From the NCBI GenBank assembly GCA_012514775.1, contig JAAYZQ010000145.1, positions 1 through 25,479 on the forward strand: a stretch of DNA of 25,479 nucleotides, read 5' to 3'. Made by a program: the position numbers and the translations under genes. The notes under the pieces were generated by a model. The model saw nothing but the letters and a program-made list of their open reading frames with translations, was not told the origin of the DNA and made no database searches. Source of the DNA: Anaerolineaceae bacterium (lineage in GTDB: Bacteria; Chloroflexota; Anaerolineae; JAAYZQ01). This document shows, piece after piece, positions 14,951-23,186 of this stretch (position 1 is the stretch's first letter; every line of letters begins with the position of its first letter).

Positions 14951-15739
14951 CTAGACGTGCCCGTAGTAGTCGCGGTGCACGGCCACGGAATAGGCATAGT
15001 CGAGGAGCGTGCCCCAGCTAAAGATCGGGATGTCGATCTGGCGCTGGATGGCCCGGGCAAAGGGCTGCATGCCCGTGCACTCGAGCACCATGGCCCGCAT
15101 GGTGGGATAGCGGTGAAAGAACTCGACGGCCAGCCCGACGAACTCTTTTTCGGTCTTTTCGTAGGTCGCCCGCGGCGGGTCGGGCCGGACCGGGGCGTAC
15201 CACAGGTTCTCGAACTCCGCGCACTGCCACTCGTCCTGTGCGCCGCCGACCACATAGTTGCTGCCGGGCCGCACGCCCACGGCTTCCAGGTGTGCGAGGC
15301 TCAACTGCTCCTTGCGCGCGGCCAGGATACCGACGACGTGGTCGGGGCCGACGAGCTGCTGCGCCCACGGCACCTGGAGCAGGCTGGACATGAACACCGG
15401 GACCTGCACGGTGCCGGCGACCATCTTCTGAAAATAGGCAAAATAGCCGCACTCGGCGGCGATGGCCCGGCAGCCCATCCATTCCAGCTTCCGGGCTGCC
15501 CGCAGGATGGGCTCCAGGCAGACCGACTTGTCCTCGCCGTGGACCAAGGTCTGGATGTCCAGGCCCTCGGCGACCTCGTACTGGATGGGGAAAGGAAAGG
15601 CGCTGGCGTTGCGCACATCCCCGGGAAAGCCCGGAAAGACGTCGTCGAGGATGATGATGCCCAGGCCCATGCCATAACAACGGCGGTCCGGGCGGGCCTG
15701 GATAGAATTGATCCCCATGTCTCGATTTTGATAGAGCAC
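14951..15739 (-). CDS. Asp/Glu/hydantoin racemase-like protein (262 aa)
   Basis: The protein has the two-cysteine arrangement of the Asp/Glu racemase superfamily: AIAAECGYF (C97) in the first half and MVLECTGMQPFARA (C221) in the second, each at the end of a beta-strand. The family includes aspartate/glutamate and hydantoin racemases and maleate isomerase. The N-terminal GLGIIILDDVFPGFPGDVRN is characteristic of an uncharacterised subgroup. The start is GTG 15739 with GGAGGAGG four bases before; ATG at codon 8 is an alternative. It is the first gene after a terminator and lies ten bases from gcvPA. It may interconvert stereoisomers of an amino acid or hydantoin released from the imported substrate; the actual reaction is unknown. 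Confidence 0.78.
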   Translation of the reverse strand: MLYQNRDMGINSIQARPDRRCYGMGLGIIILDDVFPGFPGDVRNASAFPFPIQYEVAEGLDIQTLVHGEDKSVCLEPILRAARKLEWMGCRAIAAECGYFAYFQKMVAGTVQVPVFMSSLLQVPWAQQLVGPDHVVGILAARKEQLSLAHLEAVGVRPGSNYVVGGAQDEWQCAEFENLWYAPVRPDPPRATYEKTEKEFVGLAVEFFHRYPTMRAMVLECTGMQPFARAIQRQIDIPIFSWGTLLDYAYSVAVHRDYYGHV

Positions 15740-15768
15740 CTGTCCTCCTCCGAAAAGCGGCGACTGGT

Positions 15769-15789
15769 GGGCCGGCCGGCAGCCGGCCC
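15769..15789 (-). promoter_or_regulatory. GC-rich hairpin in front of the racemase-like gene
   Basis: GGGCCGGC/GCCGGCCC form a perfect 8-bp stem with a five-base loop, about 30 bases before the GTG start and just after the terminator hairpin. No T run follows. It could be a second element of a leader structure; nothing else in this gap was recognised, and no good promoter was found. Confidence 0.4.
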
Positions 15790-15804
15790 CACATCGTGTT
15801 GGCA

Positions 15805-15833
15805 CAAAGAGACGTGGAAACCCGGTTTCCACG
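15805..15833 (-). terminator. Intrinsic terminator after the CBS-ACT gene
   Basis: CGTGGAAACC and GGTTTCCACG are perfect inverted repeats (15813-15822 and 15824-15833), folding as an 8-9-bp stem with a CCGGG or CGG loop, directly followed on the minus strand by TCTCTTTG. It begins about 45 bases after the CBS gene stop and splits the gene run into two transcription units, or reduces downstream expression. Confidence 0.7.
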
Positions 15834-15876
15834 CCCCTCAATTGCCTGGCCTGCGGCGACCCTCCGGCCGCGGGCG

Positions 15877-16530
15877 TCAGGTCTCGCGCACGTCGACGAT
15901 CTGGTGTCCCTCCACCGTTTCCAGGACGGCCACCACCTCGTCGGGCGTCACAAACCGGATCTTGACCACCGCGTCCCACGAAGTCGGGTCCTTGAGGGTG
16001 GGCACGCCGCCCATGGCCGTGATGCCCCAGCCCCGGGCGCCGATGGCCGCCACCATCTTGGCGAACTCGCCCTTCTGGTCGGGCATGCGCACCGTCACCC
16101 GCACGCCCCGCCAGCGCGAGCCCATCATCTCGGCCAGGTGGGCCAGCAGATCCACCTCGCTGATGATGCCCACCACGACGTCTTCCTCCACGACGGGGAG
16201 GCAGCCGATCTTTTTTTCCACCATGCGCTGGGCGGCCTCCTCGATGGTCAGTTCGGGATCGACGGTCACCACGTCCTTGGCCTTGATCATCACGTCCTTG
16301 ACGTTCAGACCGGAGAGGGTCCTGGCAATCTCCCAGACGTCGAGGCTGGCCAGGGTGTGGGGATCGACCAGGAACCGCTGGCGCGTGACCAGCCCCAGGA
16401 GGCGCTTGCCATCGCCCACCACGGGCAGGTGCCGGACGTTGTTCTGGGCCATGTAGCATTGCGCGTCTACGATGGACATGTCTGGCTCCACCATGAGTGG
16501 ATGCCGCGTCATATATTCCTTGACGAGCAT
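15877..16530 (-). CDS. CBS-domain pair with C-terminal ACT domain (AcuB-like, 217 aa)
   Basis: Two CBS domains (about residues 1-65 and 76-130, each opening with a D/EYM- or DVM-type motif and ending in HLPVV or CLPVV plus GLVT/GIIS) are followed by an ACT-like region (about 138-217, VRVTVRMPDQKGEFAKMVAAI). CBS pairs bind adenosine ligands and ACT domains usually bind amino acids, so this is a likely cytoplasmic sensor, as in AcuB-type proteins. It has no DNA-binding or enzyme domain. ATG 16530 has AAGGAGG six bases upstream. It follows the ABC ATPase by 64 bases with a hairpin between, and is ended by a terminator, so it is the last gene of the transporter unit. It may tune uptake or catabolism in response to energy state; the partner is unknown. 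Confidence 0.85.
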   Translation of the reverse strand: MLVKEYMTRHPLMVEPDMSIVDAQCYMAQNNVRHLPVVGDGKRLLGLVTRQRFLVDPHTLASLDVWEIARTLSGLNVKDVMIKAKDVVTVDPELTIEEAAQRMVEKKIGCLPVVEEDVVVGIISEVDLLAHLAEMMGSRWRGVRVTVRMPDQKGEFAKMVAAIGARGWGITAMGGVPTLKDPTSWDAVVKIRFVTPDEVVAVLETVEGHQIVDVRET

Positions 16531-16566
16531 GGGTTTCCTCCTTGGCTCTCCCGTCTATCTCCCTGC

Positions 16567-16584
16567 CCCCACCGTCTGGTGGGG
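16567..16584 (-). promoter_or_regulatory. Intercistronic hairpin between ABC ATPase and CBS-ACT genes
   Basis: CCCCACC/GGTGGGG make a perfect 7-bp stem with loop GTCT (AGAC in the transcript). No T run follows on the minus strand. It is one of three stem-loops at junctions of the transporter unit. Confidence 0.5.
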
Positions 16585-16594
16585 TCCGCCTCTC

Positions 16595-18703
16595 TCACTT
16601 GCGAACCGTCACCACTGCTTCCATCTGGCATAGCGTCTCGAGGGGAATGTGGCAAAAAATGCGGTGCCCGTTCCCCGCGTCTTGCCAGGGCGGCACCTCC
16701 TCCTCGCAGATGCGGCCCCCGTCGGGCAGCATCTGGGCGCGGCGCGGACAGCGGGTATGAAAGCGGCAGCCGCTGGGCGGGTTGAGGGCGCTGGGCACCG
16801 TGCCGCTGAGTCGGATCTGCTTCTGCCTGGCCCTGGGGTCGGGGAATGGCACCGCCGACAGCAGGGCCTCGGTGTAGGGATGGTATGGTGGGGCATAGAT
16901 GGCGTCGGCCGGGCCGGTCTCGGCGATCTGCCCCAGGTACATGACCGCGATCTGGTCGCAGAAAAAGCGGACGATGCTCAGGTCGTGGGCGATAAAGATC
17001 ATGGCCATGCCCAGCTCTTTCTGGATCTCCAGGAGCAGGTTCAGGACCGCCGCCTGGACCGAAACGTCCAGGGCCGAAACCGGCTCGTCGCACAGGACCA
17101 GCTCCGGCCGGCCGGCGATGGCCCGGGCGATGCCCACCCTCTGTTTCTCGCCGCCGCTCAGCTGCCGGGGCAGGCGGTCGTAATAGCGCTCGCCCAGGCG
17201 CATCATGCCCAGCAGCCGGATCACCTCGTCGCGTACCTGGTCCTGGGGTACGGTCTTGAAGTGGCGCAGGGGCCGCGCGATCTGCGCGCCCACGGTAAAC
17301 GACGGGTTCAGGGTGGAATCGGGGTTCTGGAAGACCATCTGGAGCTCCTGGATCAAGGCCAGGTCGCGCTTGGAAACGGGATTGGAGATGTCCAGGTTCA
17401 GGAATTCAAAGGTGCCGCCCGTTGGCTTTTCCATGCCGATGAGAGTCTTGACGATGGTACTCTTCCCGCAGCCCGACTCGCCGACGATGCCCAGGGTCTG
17501 CCCCTTGACCACCGTCAGGCTCACGTCATCCACCGCCTTCACGTACTGCTTGCCGCCGCCGATGAGCTTGCTCGACGGCGCTTCGTAGTAGGTCCTGGCT
17601 CCCTCGACGCGGAGGATGATCTCCGGCGGAGCCGCTTCGGCCGCCGCAGCGGGGGCCTGGAGATCGGCCATGAGCGCCAGGACCTCCTCGGGCGGCGTCC
17701 AACCCTCGGCCAACACCTCCTCGGTAAAGTGGCAGCGCGCCCAATGCTTGACCCCCGTCTGGTGCAGCTCGGGCTTCTTGCGGCGGCACTCTTCGCGGGC
17801 ATAGTCGCAGCGTGGCTCAAAGATGCAGCCCGGCGGCAGCTTGGCCGCCGACGGCACCCGCCCGCGGATGGGATAAAGGAAACTGCTGCGCTTGTCCTGC
17901 CCCAGGCGGGGCACGCAGCGCATCAAGCCCTGGGTATAGGGGTGGCAGGGGTGGAGATAGACGTCCTCCACGGGGGCCCGCTCCACGATCTCGCCGGCAT
18001 ACATGACGCTCACCTCGTGGGAGACGCGGGCGACGACCCCCAGGTTGTGGCTGATGTACATGATGGCCGTGTCAAAGTCCTTCTGCAGCCCGGCGATGAG
18101 GTCCAACACGGCGGCCTCGACGGTCACGTCCAGGGCGGTGGTGGGCTCGTCCATGATGAGCAGGGCCGGGCCGTTGAGCAGGGCCATGGCGATCACCACG
18201 CGCTGCTGCTGCCCACCCGACAACTGGTGGGGAAAGCGCTGCATGACGTTGGCCGGATCCGCCATGTAGACCCGCTCGAGCATCTGGATGCACTTGGCCT
18301 CGGCGTCGGCCTTGGCCATGTTGCGGTGGACGATGAGCACTTCGGCCAACTGGTCGCCGATGCGCAGCGAGGGGTTCAGGGCCTGCATGGGGTCCTGGTA
18401 GACCATGGCGATCTGGTCGCCGCGGATGCGGCGCAGCTCCTCTTCAGATCGCCCGATGAGCTCGCGTCCCTGAAACAGGATGCTGCCATCCACGATCTTG
18501 CCGTTTCGCCCCAGGAAATTGACGACGCTAAAGGCGACGGTGCTCTTGCCGCAGCCCGACTCGCCGACGATGCTGTGTGCCTGGCCGCGCTCGATGTCCA
18601 GGGTCACGTCGCGGACCGCGGGCACGTCGCCGCGGCGCGTCTCGTAGGACACGGCCAGGTTCCGCACGTCGAGGACCGGTGTTTGCTGCTTGTGTCTATC
18701 CAT
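16595..18703 (-). CDS. Fused double ATP-binding protein of oligopeptide-type ABC importer (DppD-DppF fusion, 702 aa)
   Basis: Two complete ABC ATPases are joined in one chain. The first has Walker A GESGCGKST (47-55), signature LSGGQQQR and Walker B LLIMDEPTTALD. The second has GESGCGKST, signature LSGGEKQR and LVLCDEPVSALD. Each ends with the oligopeptide-transporter C-terminal region containing PPGC-x-FEPRC or PPSGCRFHTRC with conserved cysteines, linked by an Ala-rich segment around PAAAAEAAPP. Separate DppD/OppD and DppF/OppF genes are usual, so this is a fusion giving one protein with both sites. It energises import at the cytoplasmic face. ATG 18703 is chosen because AAGGGGGG lies three bases upstream; an ATG ten codons earlier falls inside a hairpin. 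Confidence 0.95.
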   Translation of the reverse strand: MDRHKQQTPVLDVRNLAVSYETRRGDVPAVRDVTLDIERGQAHSIVGESGCGKSTVAFSVVNFLGRNGKIVDGSILFQGRELIGRSEEELRRIRGDQIAMVYQDPMQALNPSLRIGDQLAEVLIVHRNMAKADAEAKCIQMLERVYMADPANVMQRFPHQLSGGQQQRVVIAMALLNGPALLIMDEPTTALDVTVEAAVLDLIAGLQKDFDTAIMYISHNLGVVARVSHEVSVMYAGEIVERAPVEDVYLHPCHPYTQGLMRCVPRLGQDKRSSFLYPIRGRVPSAAKLPPGCIFEPRCDYAREECRRKKPELHQTGVKHWARCHFTEEVLAEGWTPPEEVLALMADLQAPAAAAEAAPPEIILRVEGARTYYEAPSSKLIGGGKQYVKAVDDVSLTVVKGQTLGIVGESGCGKSTIVKTLIGMEKPTGGTFEFLNLDISNPVSKRDLALIQELQMVFQNPDSTLNPSFTVGAQIARPLRHFKTVPQDQVRDEVIRLLGMMRLGERYYDRLPRQLSGGEKQRVGIARAIAGRPELVLCDEPVSALDVSVQAAVLNLLLEIQKELGMAMIFIAHDLSIVRFFCDQIAVMYLGQIAETGPADAIYAPPYHPYTEALLSAVPFPDPRARQKQIRLSGTVPSALNPPSGCRFHTRCPRRAQMLPDGGRICEEEVPPWQDAGNGHRIFCHIPLETLCQMEAVVTVRK

Positions 18704-18718
18704 TGTCCCCCCTTCCAC

Positions 18719-18753
18719 GGGGTGAGGCGCCAATGGCGGGTGCGCCCCACCTC
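18719..18753 (-). promoter_or_regulatory. Intercistronic hairpin between DppC-type permease and ATPase genes
   Basis: Transcript arms GAGGTGGGGCGC (18753-18742) and GCGCCTCACCCC (18730-18719) pair along 12 bases with one mismatch and one G-U pair, loop of eleven. It occupies most of the 65-base gap and lies just before the ribosome site of the ATPase. It has no T run. Confidence 0.5.
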
Positions 18754-18768
18754 ACGACATCGGCTGCC

Positions 18769-19674
18769 CTACTGGTACCGCGTGCTCTCTTCGCGCAGGC
18801 CATCGGCAAAGAGGTTGAGCCCCACGACCAGGCTGGAGATTGCCAGGGCCGGCCAGAGCACGTTGAGCGGGCTCGTCCAGATGTACTTGCGCGCCTCGCT
18901 GATCATCCCACCCCAGTCGGGCGTCGGGGGCGGGAGCCCCAGGCCCAGAAAGCCGAGGGTACCGATGGAAAAGATGGCGTATCCTACCCGCAACATGGCG
19001 TCGATGATCAGCGGGCCCCGGGCGTTGGGCAGAATCTCGACAAACATGATATAGAGGGGGTTCTCGCCTCGCGTCTCGGCCGCCCGCACGTAATCGCGGC
19101 TGCGAATGTCGAGGGTCAGGCTGCGCACCAGGCGGGCGACGCCGGGCGCCCCGACAAAGGTGATGGCAATGACCACGTTGAGGGGCGAGGGCCCGAGGGC
19201 CGAGATGATGATCAGGTAGAGCAAGATGGTGGGAAAGGCCATAATCGCGTCGAGGATGCGCATCACGACCTCGTCGACGATGCCCCCAAAATAGCCGCCC
19301 ACCAGCCCCAGGAAGGTGCCCACGATGACAGAGGCCAATACCGAGAGCGGGGCCAGGATCAGGATCGTGCGACTGCCATAGGCCAGGCGGGAGAGAATGT
19401 CGCGTCCCATGTGATCCGTGCCCAGGGGATACTCGGCCGATGGGCCGCCATTGATGTAGGACGAGTCCTGGGCCGTGGGGTTGTGGGGCGAGATGACGGG
19501 CGCCACGATGGCGACCGCCACCCAGAAGAGGACCATGGACAGGCCGATGACCGCCACGCGGGAGCCCAGGATGACGGACGCTCCATCCCAGAAGCGCTGC
19601 CAGCGTCGCGTGCGGGCGTCCCTGCGGGCCTCGGGCGTGGGCGCACCGCCGTGCGCCTCTACAGATGATGCCAT
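18769..19674 (-). CDS. DppC/OppC-type ABC importer permease (301 aa)
   Basis: An integral membrane subunit of an oligopeptide-type importer. A soluble N-terminus is followed by TM1 (around VAVIGLSMVLFWVAVAIVAP), the family's extracytoplasmic segment with YPLGTDHMGRDILSRL and then further membrane helices. The EAA loop that docks to the ATPase is seen as AAETRGENPLYIMFVEILPN, and the C-terminus contains FLGLGLPPPTPDWGGMI and GLNLFADGLRE, all classical DppC marks. ATG 19674 has AGGAGGG seven bases upstream. It follows the DppB-type gene by 16 bases. It should pair with that permease to form the channel for the ligand delivered by the lipoprotein at 21197-22918. Confidence 0.95.
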   Translation of the reverse strand: MASSVEAHGGAPTPEARRDARTRRWQRFWDGASVILGSRVAVIGLSMVLFWVAVAIVAPVISPHNPTAQDSSYINGGPSAEYPLGTDHMGRDILSRLAYGSRTILILAPLSVLASVIVGTFLGLVGGYFGGIVDEVVMRILDAIMAFPTILLYLIIISALGPSPLNVVIAITFVGAPGVARLVRSLTLDIRSRDYVRAAETRGENPLYIMFVEILPNARGPLIIDAMLRVGYAIFSIGTLGFLGLGLPPPTPDWGGMISEARKYIWTSPLNVLWPALAISSLVVGLNLFADGLREESTRYQ

Positions 19675-19690
19675 AAGCCTTCCCTCCTGA

Positions 19691-20983
19691 CTAGGTGTAC
19701 CGGATGCGCGGATTCAAGAACGTATAAATAACGTCCGCAATCAACTGTGTGCTCACCGCGAGGGCGACCATCACCAGGGCGCCGGCCTGGATGGCATTGA
19801 CGTCCTTGAAGAGGGCCGAGTCCAGCAGGTACATGCCCAGGCCGGGATAGCCAAAGACCGACTCGACGACGACGATGCCGCCGATGAGCCAGTTCACGTG
19901 GAGCATGATGACGGTGATGGGCGCGATGAGGGCGTTGCGTATGGCGTGGTGCATGATGATGCGCGACCGCGGCAGACCCTTCAGATGCGCCGTGCGGATG
20001 TAGGGCGCGTTCGTCACCTCGATCATGCTGGCCCGCGTCATGCGCGCCACGTAACCCACCTCCACGAGCGTCAGGGTCAGTACCGGCAGGACGAGCAGCT
20101 TGGGCTCCCGCCAGGGAGCCACGTCGGTGGTATAGACGGAGGCACCCGGCAACAGCTTGAGCCAGAAGGCGAATATCAAGATCAAGAACACTCCGCTGGC
20201 AAACTCGGGGATGGACGTCGTAATGAGGGAAAATAGCGACACGCCCCGGTCGAGGGGCCGGCCCTCATTCAGGCCGGCGACGATGCCCAATACCAGGGCA
20301 ATGGGCATGATAAAGGCAAAGGCGATGCCGGCCAGGGTGAACGAGTTGCGCAAGCGGCGCATGAGGGTCGGCCCAACGGGCTTGTTGGTGCGCACCGAGA
20401 TGCCCGGGTCGCCGCGCAGCAGGCCCTTCTTGAGCGGATAGTAGTCCTGCCCGCTGGCCTCCGTCGCGGCCCGGCCGGCCGAGGCGGCGGCGATGTCTTG
20501 GACAGCGTCTTTTTTCCAGAGGACCACGTGCTCGGCGGCGTCGACCCCCCAGAAGATCTCGTCGCCGTTCTCGTCCATCTGCCAGTTGTCAAAGGGAACT
20601 TCTTCCTGCGTCCCGTCGGGCAAGAGGCTGATCTCCGCCAGCCCCTCTTTTCTCATCCTCCAACGTTTGAGGGTGCCGTCAGGCGCCTGCGCCCACCAGG
20701 TCGGATCCTTTCCTTCGGGGGTGATGCGCACCAGGGGCATGCCCACCAGCTTGGTCAGGCGCCAGTCGTTGCCGATAAGCCAATCGAGATAGCGCACGGG
20801 CGCGGGCTGGTCCAGGCCCATCTGGTCTCGCAGCAGCTCGATCTGTTCCGGCGTGGCGAACTGGCCCAGGATGTGCCGGGCCACGTCGCCCGGCGCCACC
20901 TCCGAGATCAAGAAGACCGCGATAGAGACCAGGAGCATGGTCAGCGCCATGAAGCCCAGCCGCCGGATGATGTATCTGGCCAT
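19691..20983 (-). CDS. DppB/OppB-type ABC importer permease with large extracytoplasmic insertion (430 aa)
   Basis: The N-terminal membrane helix (YIIRRLGFMALTMLLVSIAV), SEVAPGDVARHILG and the C-terminal GGIVVVESVFGYPGLGMYLL and FLNPRIRY are typical of DppB permeases, with the EAA-type loop near RTAHLKGLPRSRIIMHHAIR. Family members are usually 305-340 residues. Here about 115 extra residues lie between YLDWLIGND and LLRGDPGISVRTNKPV (residues about 72-187), predicted to be outside the membrane, with aromatic and acidic repeats such as DGTLKRWRM and DENGDEIFWGVDAAEHVV. This may be an extra docking or binding domain and is, to my knowledge, seen in other Chloroflexota permeases. ATG 20983 has GAGAGGA three bases before it. 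Confidence 0.93.
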   Translation of the reverse strand: MARYIIRRLGFMALTMLLVSIAVFLISEVAPGDVARHILGQFATPEQIELLRDQMGLDQPAPVRYLDWLIGNDWRLTKLVGMPLVRITPEGKDPTWWAQAPDGTLKRWRMRKEGLAEISLLPDGTQEEVPFDNWQMDENGDEIFWGVDAAEHVVLWKKDAVQDIAAASAGRAATEASGQDYYPLKKGLLRGDPGISVRTNKPVGPTLMRRLRNSFTLAGIAFAFIMPIALVLGIVAGLNEGRPLDRGVSLFSLITTSIPEFASGVFLILIFAFWLKLLPGASVYTTDVAPWREPKLLVLPVLTLTLVEVGYVARMTRASMIEVTNAPYIRTAHLKGLPRSRIIMHHAIRNALIAPITVIMLHVNWLIGGIVVVESVFGYPGLGMYLLDSALFKDVNAIQAGALVMVALAVSTQLIADVIYTFLNPRIRYT

Positions 20984-21102
20984 TCGTCCTCTCCTCTCCG
21001 CTCCGGGACACAGACCTTGTCGCCTCCGGTAGAGACCCGGTTCGCCGACACGGGAAGGTGCGCCGCGGTGCGCTCCTACGACCCACCGAGGCAGAGACCT
21101 CA

Positions 21103-21159
21103 GGGGGGCGCAGCAGCGCCTGCCAGAACATGGAGCCTGGCCGCCCCGCTACGCCCCCC
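21103..21159 (-). promoter_or_regulatory. Two-tier stem-loop between binding protein and permease genes
   Basis: Transcript arms GGGGGGCGTAGC (21159-21148) and GCTGCGCCCCCC (21114-21103) pair over 12 bases with one U-G wobble; inside them GCCAG/CTGGC (21141-21137 with 21126-21122) forms a second stem. It starts 37 bases after the binding-protein stop, in a 213-base gap. Such structures often protect the binding-protein message and lower permease expression. No T run follows. Nothing else was recognised in this gap. Confidence 0.65.
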
Positions 21160-21196
21160 GTAAGCCTAACCCACTCCGCTGTACTCCGGGAGCTTA

Positions 21197-22918
21197 TCAG
21201 GCATCGATCCACGCATCGTGCAGGATGTCATAGTTGGTGGGATGCGCTTCCACATTCTGGACCTTCTCGTGGGCGATGTACCACACGCTGGTCCAGAAGG
21301 CAATGCCCACCGAGCCGCGCTCCATCTGGATGTCCTCCAGTTGGCACATCAGCTCGCGGCGCTTTTCGACGTCCAGCGTCCTTTCCGCATCCTTGAGAAT
21401 GGTGCTGAACTCCTCGTCGATCCAGGCGGTCTCGTTCCAGGCAGCAGGCTTGCCTTCCTCGTCGCCGGTGTAGGCCAGGGCCATCACCTGGGTGCCAAGC
21501 TCGCGGTGCGCCCAGATGGTGATGCCCAGGGGCACCTCCGTCCAGATCTCCCAGTAGTTGGCGCTGGGCATGATGTTGAGGGTGATGTCAAAGCCGCCGG
21601 CAGTCGCCGACTCCTTGAGCGCCTGGGCCATGGCCGGCTCCGCGCGAGCTTCTTGCGTCGCCAGCTCCACCTTCAGCGGTATGGTCACGCCCGCTTCTTC
21701 GAGCAGTGCCTTGGCGCCTTCGGGATCGTAAGCCGGGATCTCTTTTTCGCAGTATTCGGGATGCACCGGGGCGACGTGGGCGTCGTGGGCCAGCACGCCG
21801 TTGCCAAACCAGGCCAGGTCCAGCATCTTTTGCCTGTCGATGCACTTTTTCAGGGCGAGGCGCACGCGATTGTCGTTCCAGGGCTCCTTGTCAACGCGCA
21901 TGCGGATGGCGAACGTCTGCGCCGTCGGCGCCGAGTAGACCTTGATACCCGGCAGATCCTTGGTCGCCTGCCAGATCTCGGCCGAGGGATTAAAGATGTT
22001 GTCCACCTGGCCGCTTTGCAGGGCGGCAATGCGGGCGGCGTCGTCTTCACCCAGGTCGAGGTAGACGAGCCCGTCGAGGTAGGGCAGAGGCTGGCCGTCG
22101 TCGCCCATCCGGTAATAGTCCTCGCGCCGCTTGAGGACGGCCCGCTCGGTCTCGACGTACTCTTCCATGAGGAACGGTCCCGTGCCCACCGGCTGCCGGG
22201 TGATGTCGCCCTCGAAGGTCTTGGGCACGATCATGGCCGGGTAGTGGAAAAAGTGCTGCGGCACGGCGATCTGCGGCGAAGAAAGGTGCAGCTTGACGGT
22301 ATGGTCGTCCACCCTCTCGATGTCGTTGGGCGTGAGGTAGCTGCCGACGTAGCTCAGCATGGACGAACCGACGCTCTCGTCCAGCCACTGTTCCAGGTTA
22401 AAGATGACGTCATCGGCGGTAAAGTCGGACCCGTCGTTGAACTTGACGTCCTTGCGCAGATGCAGGGTCCACTCGGTGACGTCCTCGTTGGCCTCCCACT
22501 TGTCCAGGAGCCAGGGCACGGTGATGTTGTCGTAGCCGGTGTAGGTCAGGTACTCGCACACCTGCCGCCACTGGTTCACACCTTCGATCCACGACAGGCG
22601 GGCGGGATGGTCAACGCGCTGCACGCGAGTGGCGATGGTCAGCGTGCCGCCCCGCTTTGGTCCAGCCGGCGCCGCGGTTGGCTGCGGCACCGCCGTGGCA
22701 GCAGCCGGTGCCTGGGTCGCCTCCGCCGCGGGCGCCGTGGTCGGCTCGGCCGGCCCACAGGCTGCCACAAAGGCGGTGGCGCTGGTCAGCGACATCCCCA
22801 GGAGTGTCGCCGTGCGCAGGAACTCGCGGCGGCTGATGCGGCCGCGGGCGTACAGATCCTTCAACTCCGGAATGTAGGGATGCGCTTCCGTATTTTTCTT
22901 TCTCTTGAGAATCTCCAT
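21197..22918 (-). CDS. ABC transporter substrate-binding lipoprotein, SBP_bac_5 type (573 aa)
   Basis: The N-terminus carries a twin-arginine motif, ISRREFLRTA (R30-R31), then a hydrophobic stretch ending at a lipobox AFVAAC with the lipid cysteine at C54, followed by an Ala/Pro/Thr linker (to about residue 85) and GGTLTIATR, the first strand of the family fold. It is therefore likely a Tat-exported, membrane-anchored lipoprotein that captures the ligand outside the cell. The family (cluster C) binds peptides, nickel, heme, or various amines and sugars, so the ligand is open. ATG 22918 is chosen for GAGGAG seven bases upstream; an open frame upstream adds 15 residues without a ribosome site. 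It heads the importer unit. Confidence 0.95.
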   Translation of the reverse strand: MEILKRKKNTEAHPYIPELKDLYARGRISRREFLRTATLLGMSLTSATAFVAACGPAEPTTAPAAEATQAPAAATAVPQPTAAPAGPKRGGTLTIATRVQRVDHPARLSWIEGVNQWRQVCEYLTYTGYDNITVPWLLDKWEANEDVTEWTLHLRKDVKFNDGSDFTADDVIFNLEQWLDESVGSSMLSYVGSYLTPNDIERVDDHTVKLHLSSPQIAVPQHFFHYPAMIVPKTFEGDITRQPVGTGPFLMEEYVETERAVLKRREDYYRMGDDGQPLPYLDGLVYLDLGEDDAARIAALQSGQVDNIFNPSAEIWQATKDLPGIKVYSAPTAQTFAIRMRVDKEPWNDNRVRLALKKCIDRQKMLDLAWFGNGVLAHDAHVAPVHPEYCEKEIPAYDPEGAKALLEEAGVTIPLKVELATQEARAEPAMAQALKESATAGGFDITLNIMPSANYWEIWTEVPLGITIWAHRELGTQVMALAYTGDEEGKPAAWNETAWIDEEFSTILKDAERTLDVEKRRELMCQLEDIQMERGSVGIAFWTSVWYIAHEKVQNVEAHPTNYDILHDAWIDA

Positions 22919-22963
22919 CGTTCTTCTCCTCACAACCTTGTTTTGTGCCCTATCGCAGGGCAA

Positions 22964-23017
22964 TTACTGGACCGCGCGGACGGCATTGCCGCGCCTCCAT
23001 AGGGGGTCCACATCCAT
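22964..23017 (-). CDS. Possible 17-codon leader peptide before the binding protein (uncertain)
   Basis: A ten-base AAGGAGGTGA (23038-23029), fully complementary to the 16S 3' end, lies in a gap with no other gene start. After it, ATG 23017 opens a frame reading MDVDPLWRRGNAVRAVQ and stopping with TAA. The spacing from GGAGG is long (14 bases). A second ATG at 23013 opens another frame of 27 codons that ends at the ribosome site of the binding-protein gene. Neither shows a run of one amino acid typical of attenuators. It may be a leader peptide or a decayed gene start. Confidence 0.25.
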   Translation of the reverse strand: MDVDPLWRRGNAVRAVQ

Positions 23018-23068
23018 CGGTTTGTGCCTCACCTCCTTCCACTTTGCTTTGCACTCGCCCTTCCATAC

Positions 23069-23117
23069 CCCCTCCCGGGCCCGATCCGGCCCGTTGGGTC
23101 CCCCCAAAAGAGAGGGG
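23069..23117. repeat. Palindromic GC-rich repeat-like element in the gap before the importer unit
   Basis: Nested inverted repeats CCCCTC/GAGGGG (23069-23074 with 23112-23117) and CGGGCC/GGCCCG (23076-23081 with 23088-23093), followed by GGGAGAAGG, resemble short intergenic palindromic repeats common in large GC-rich genomes. It fills the middle of the 268-base gap between the aminotransferase and binding-protein genes. No clear promoter was found in that gap; a weak TTGCCA with TATTCG is the best candidate. Confidence 0.4.
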
Positions 23118-23186
23118 AGAGGGAGAAGGCCATCGGATATTGCTGCGAATAGTGCATCGGAGTGCTCTGGCAACGCAAAAGGCACC

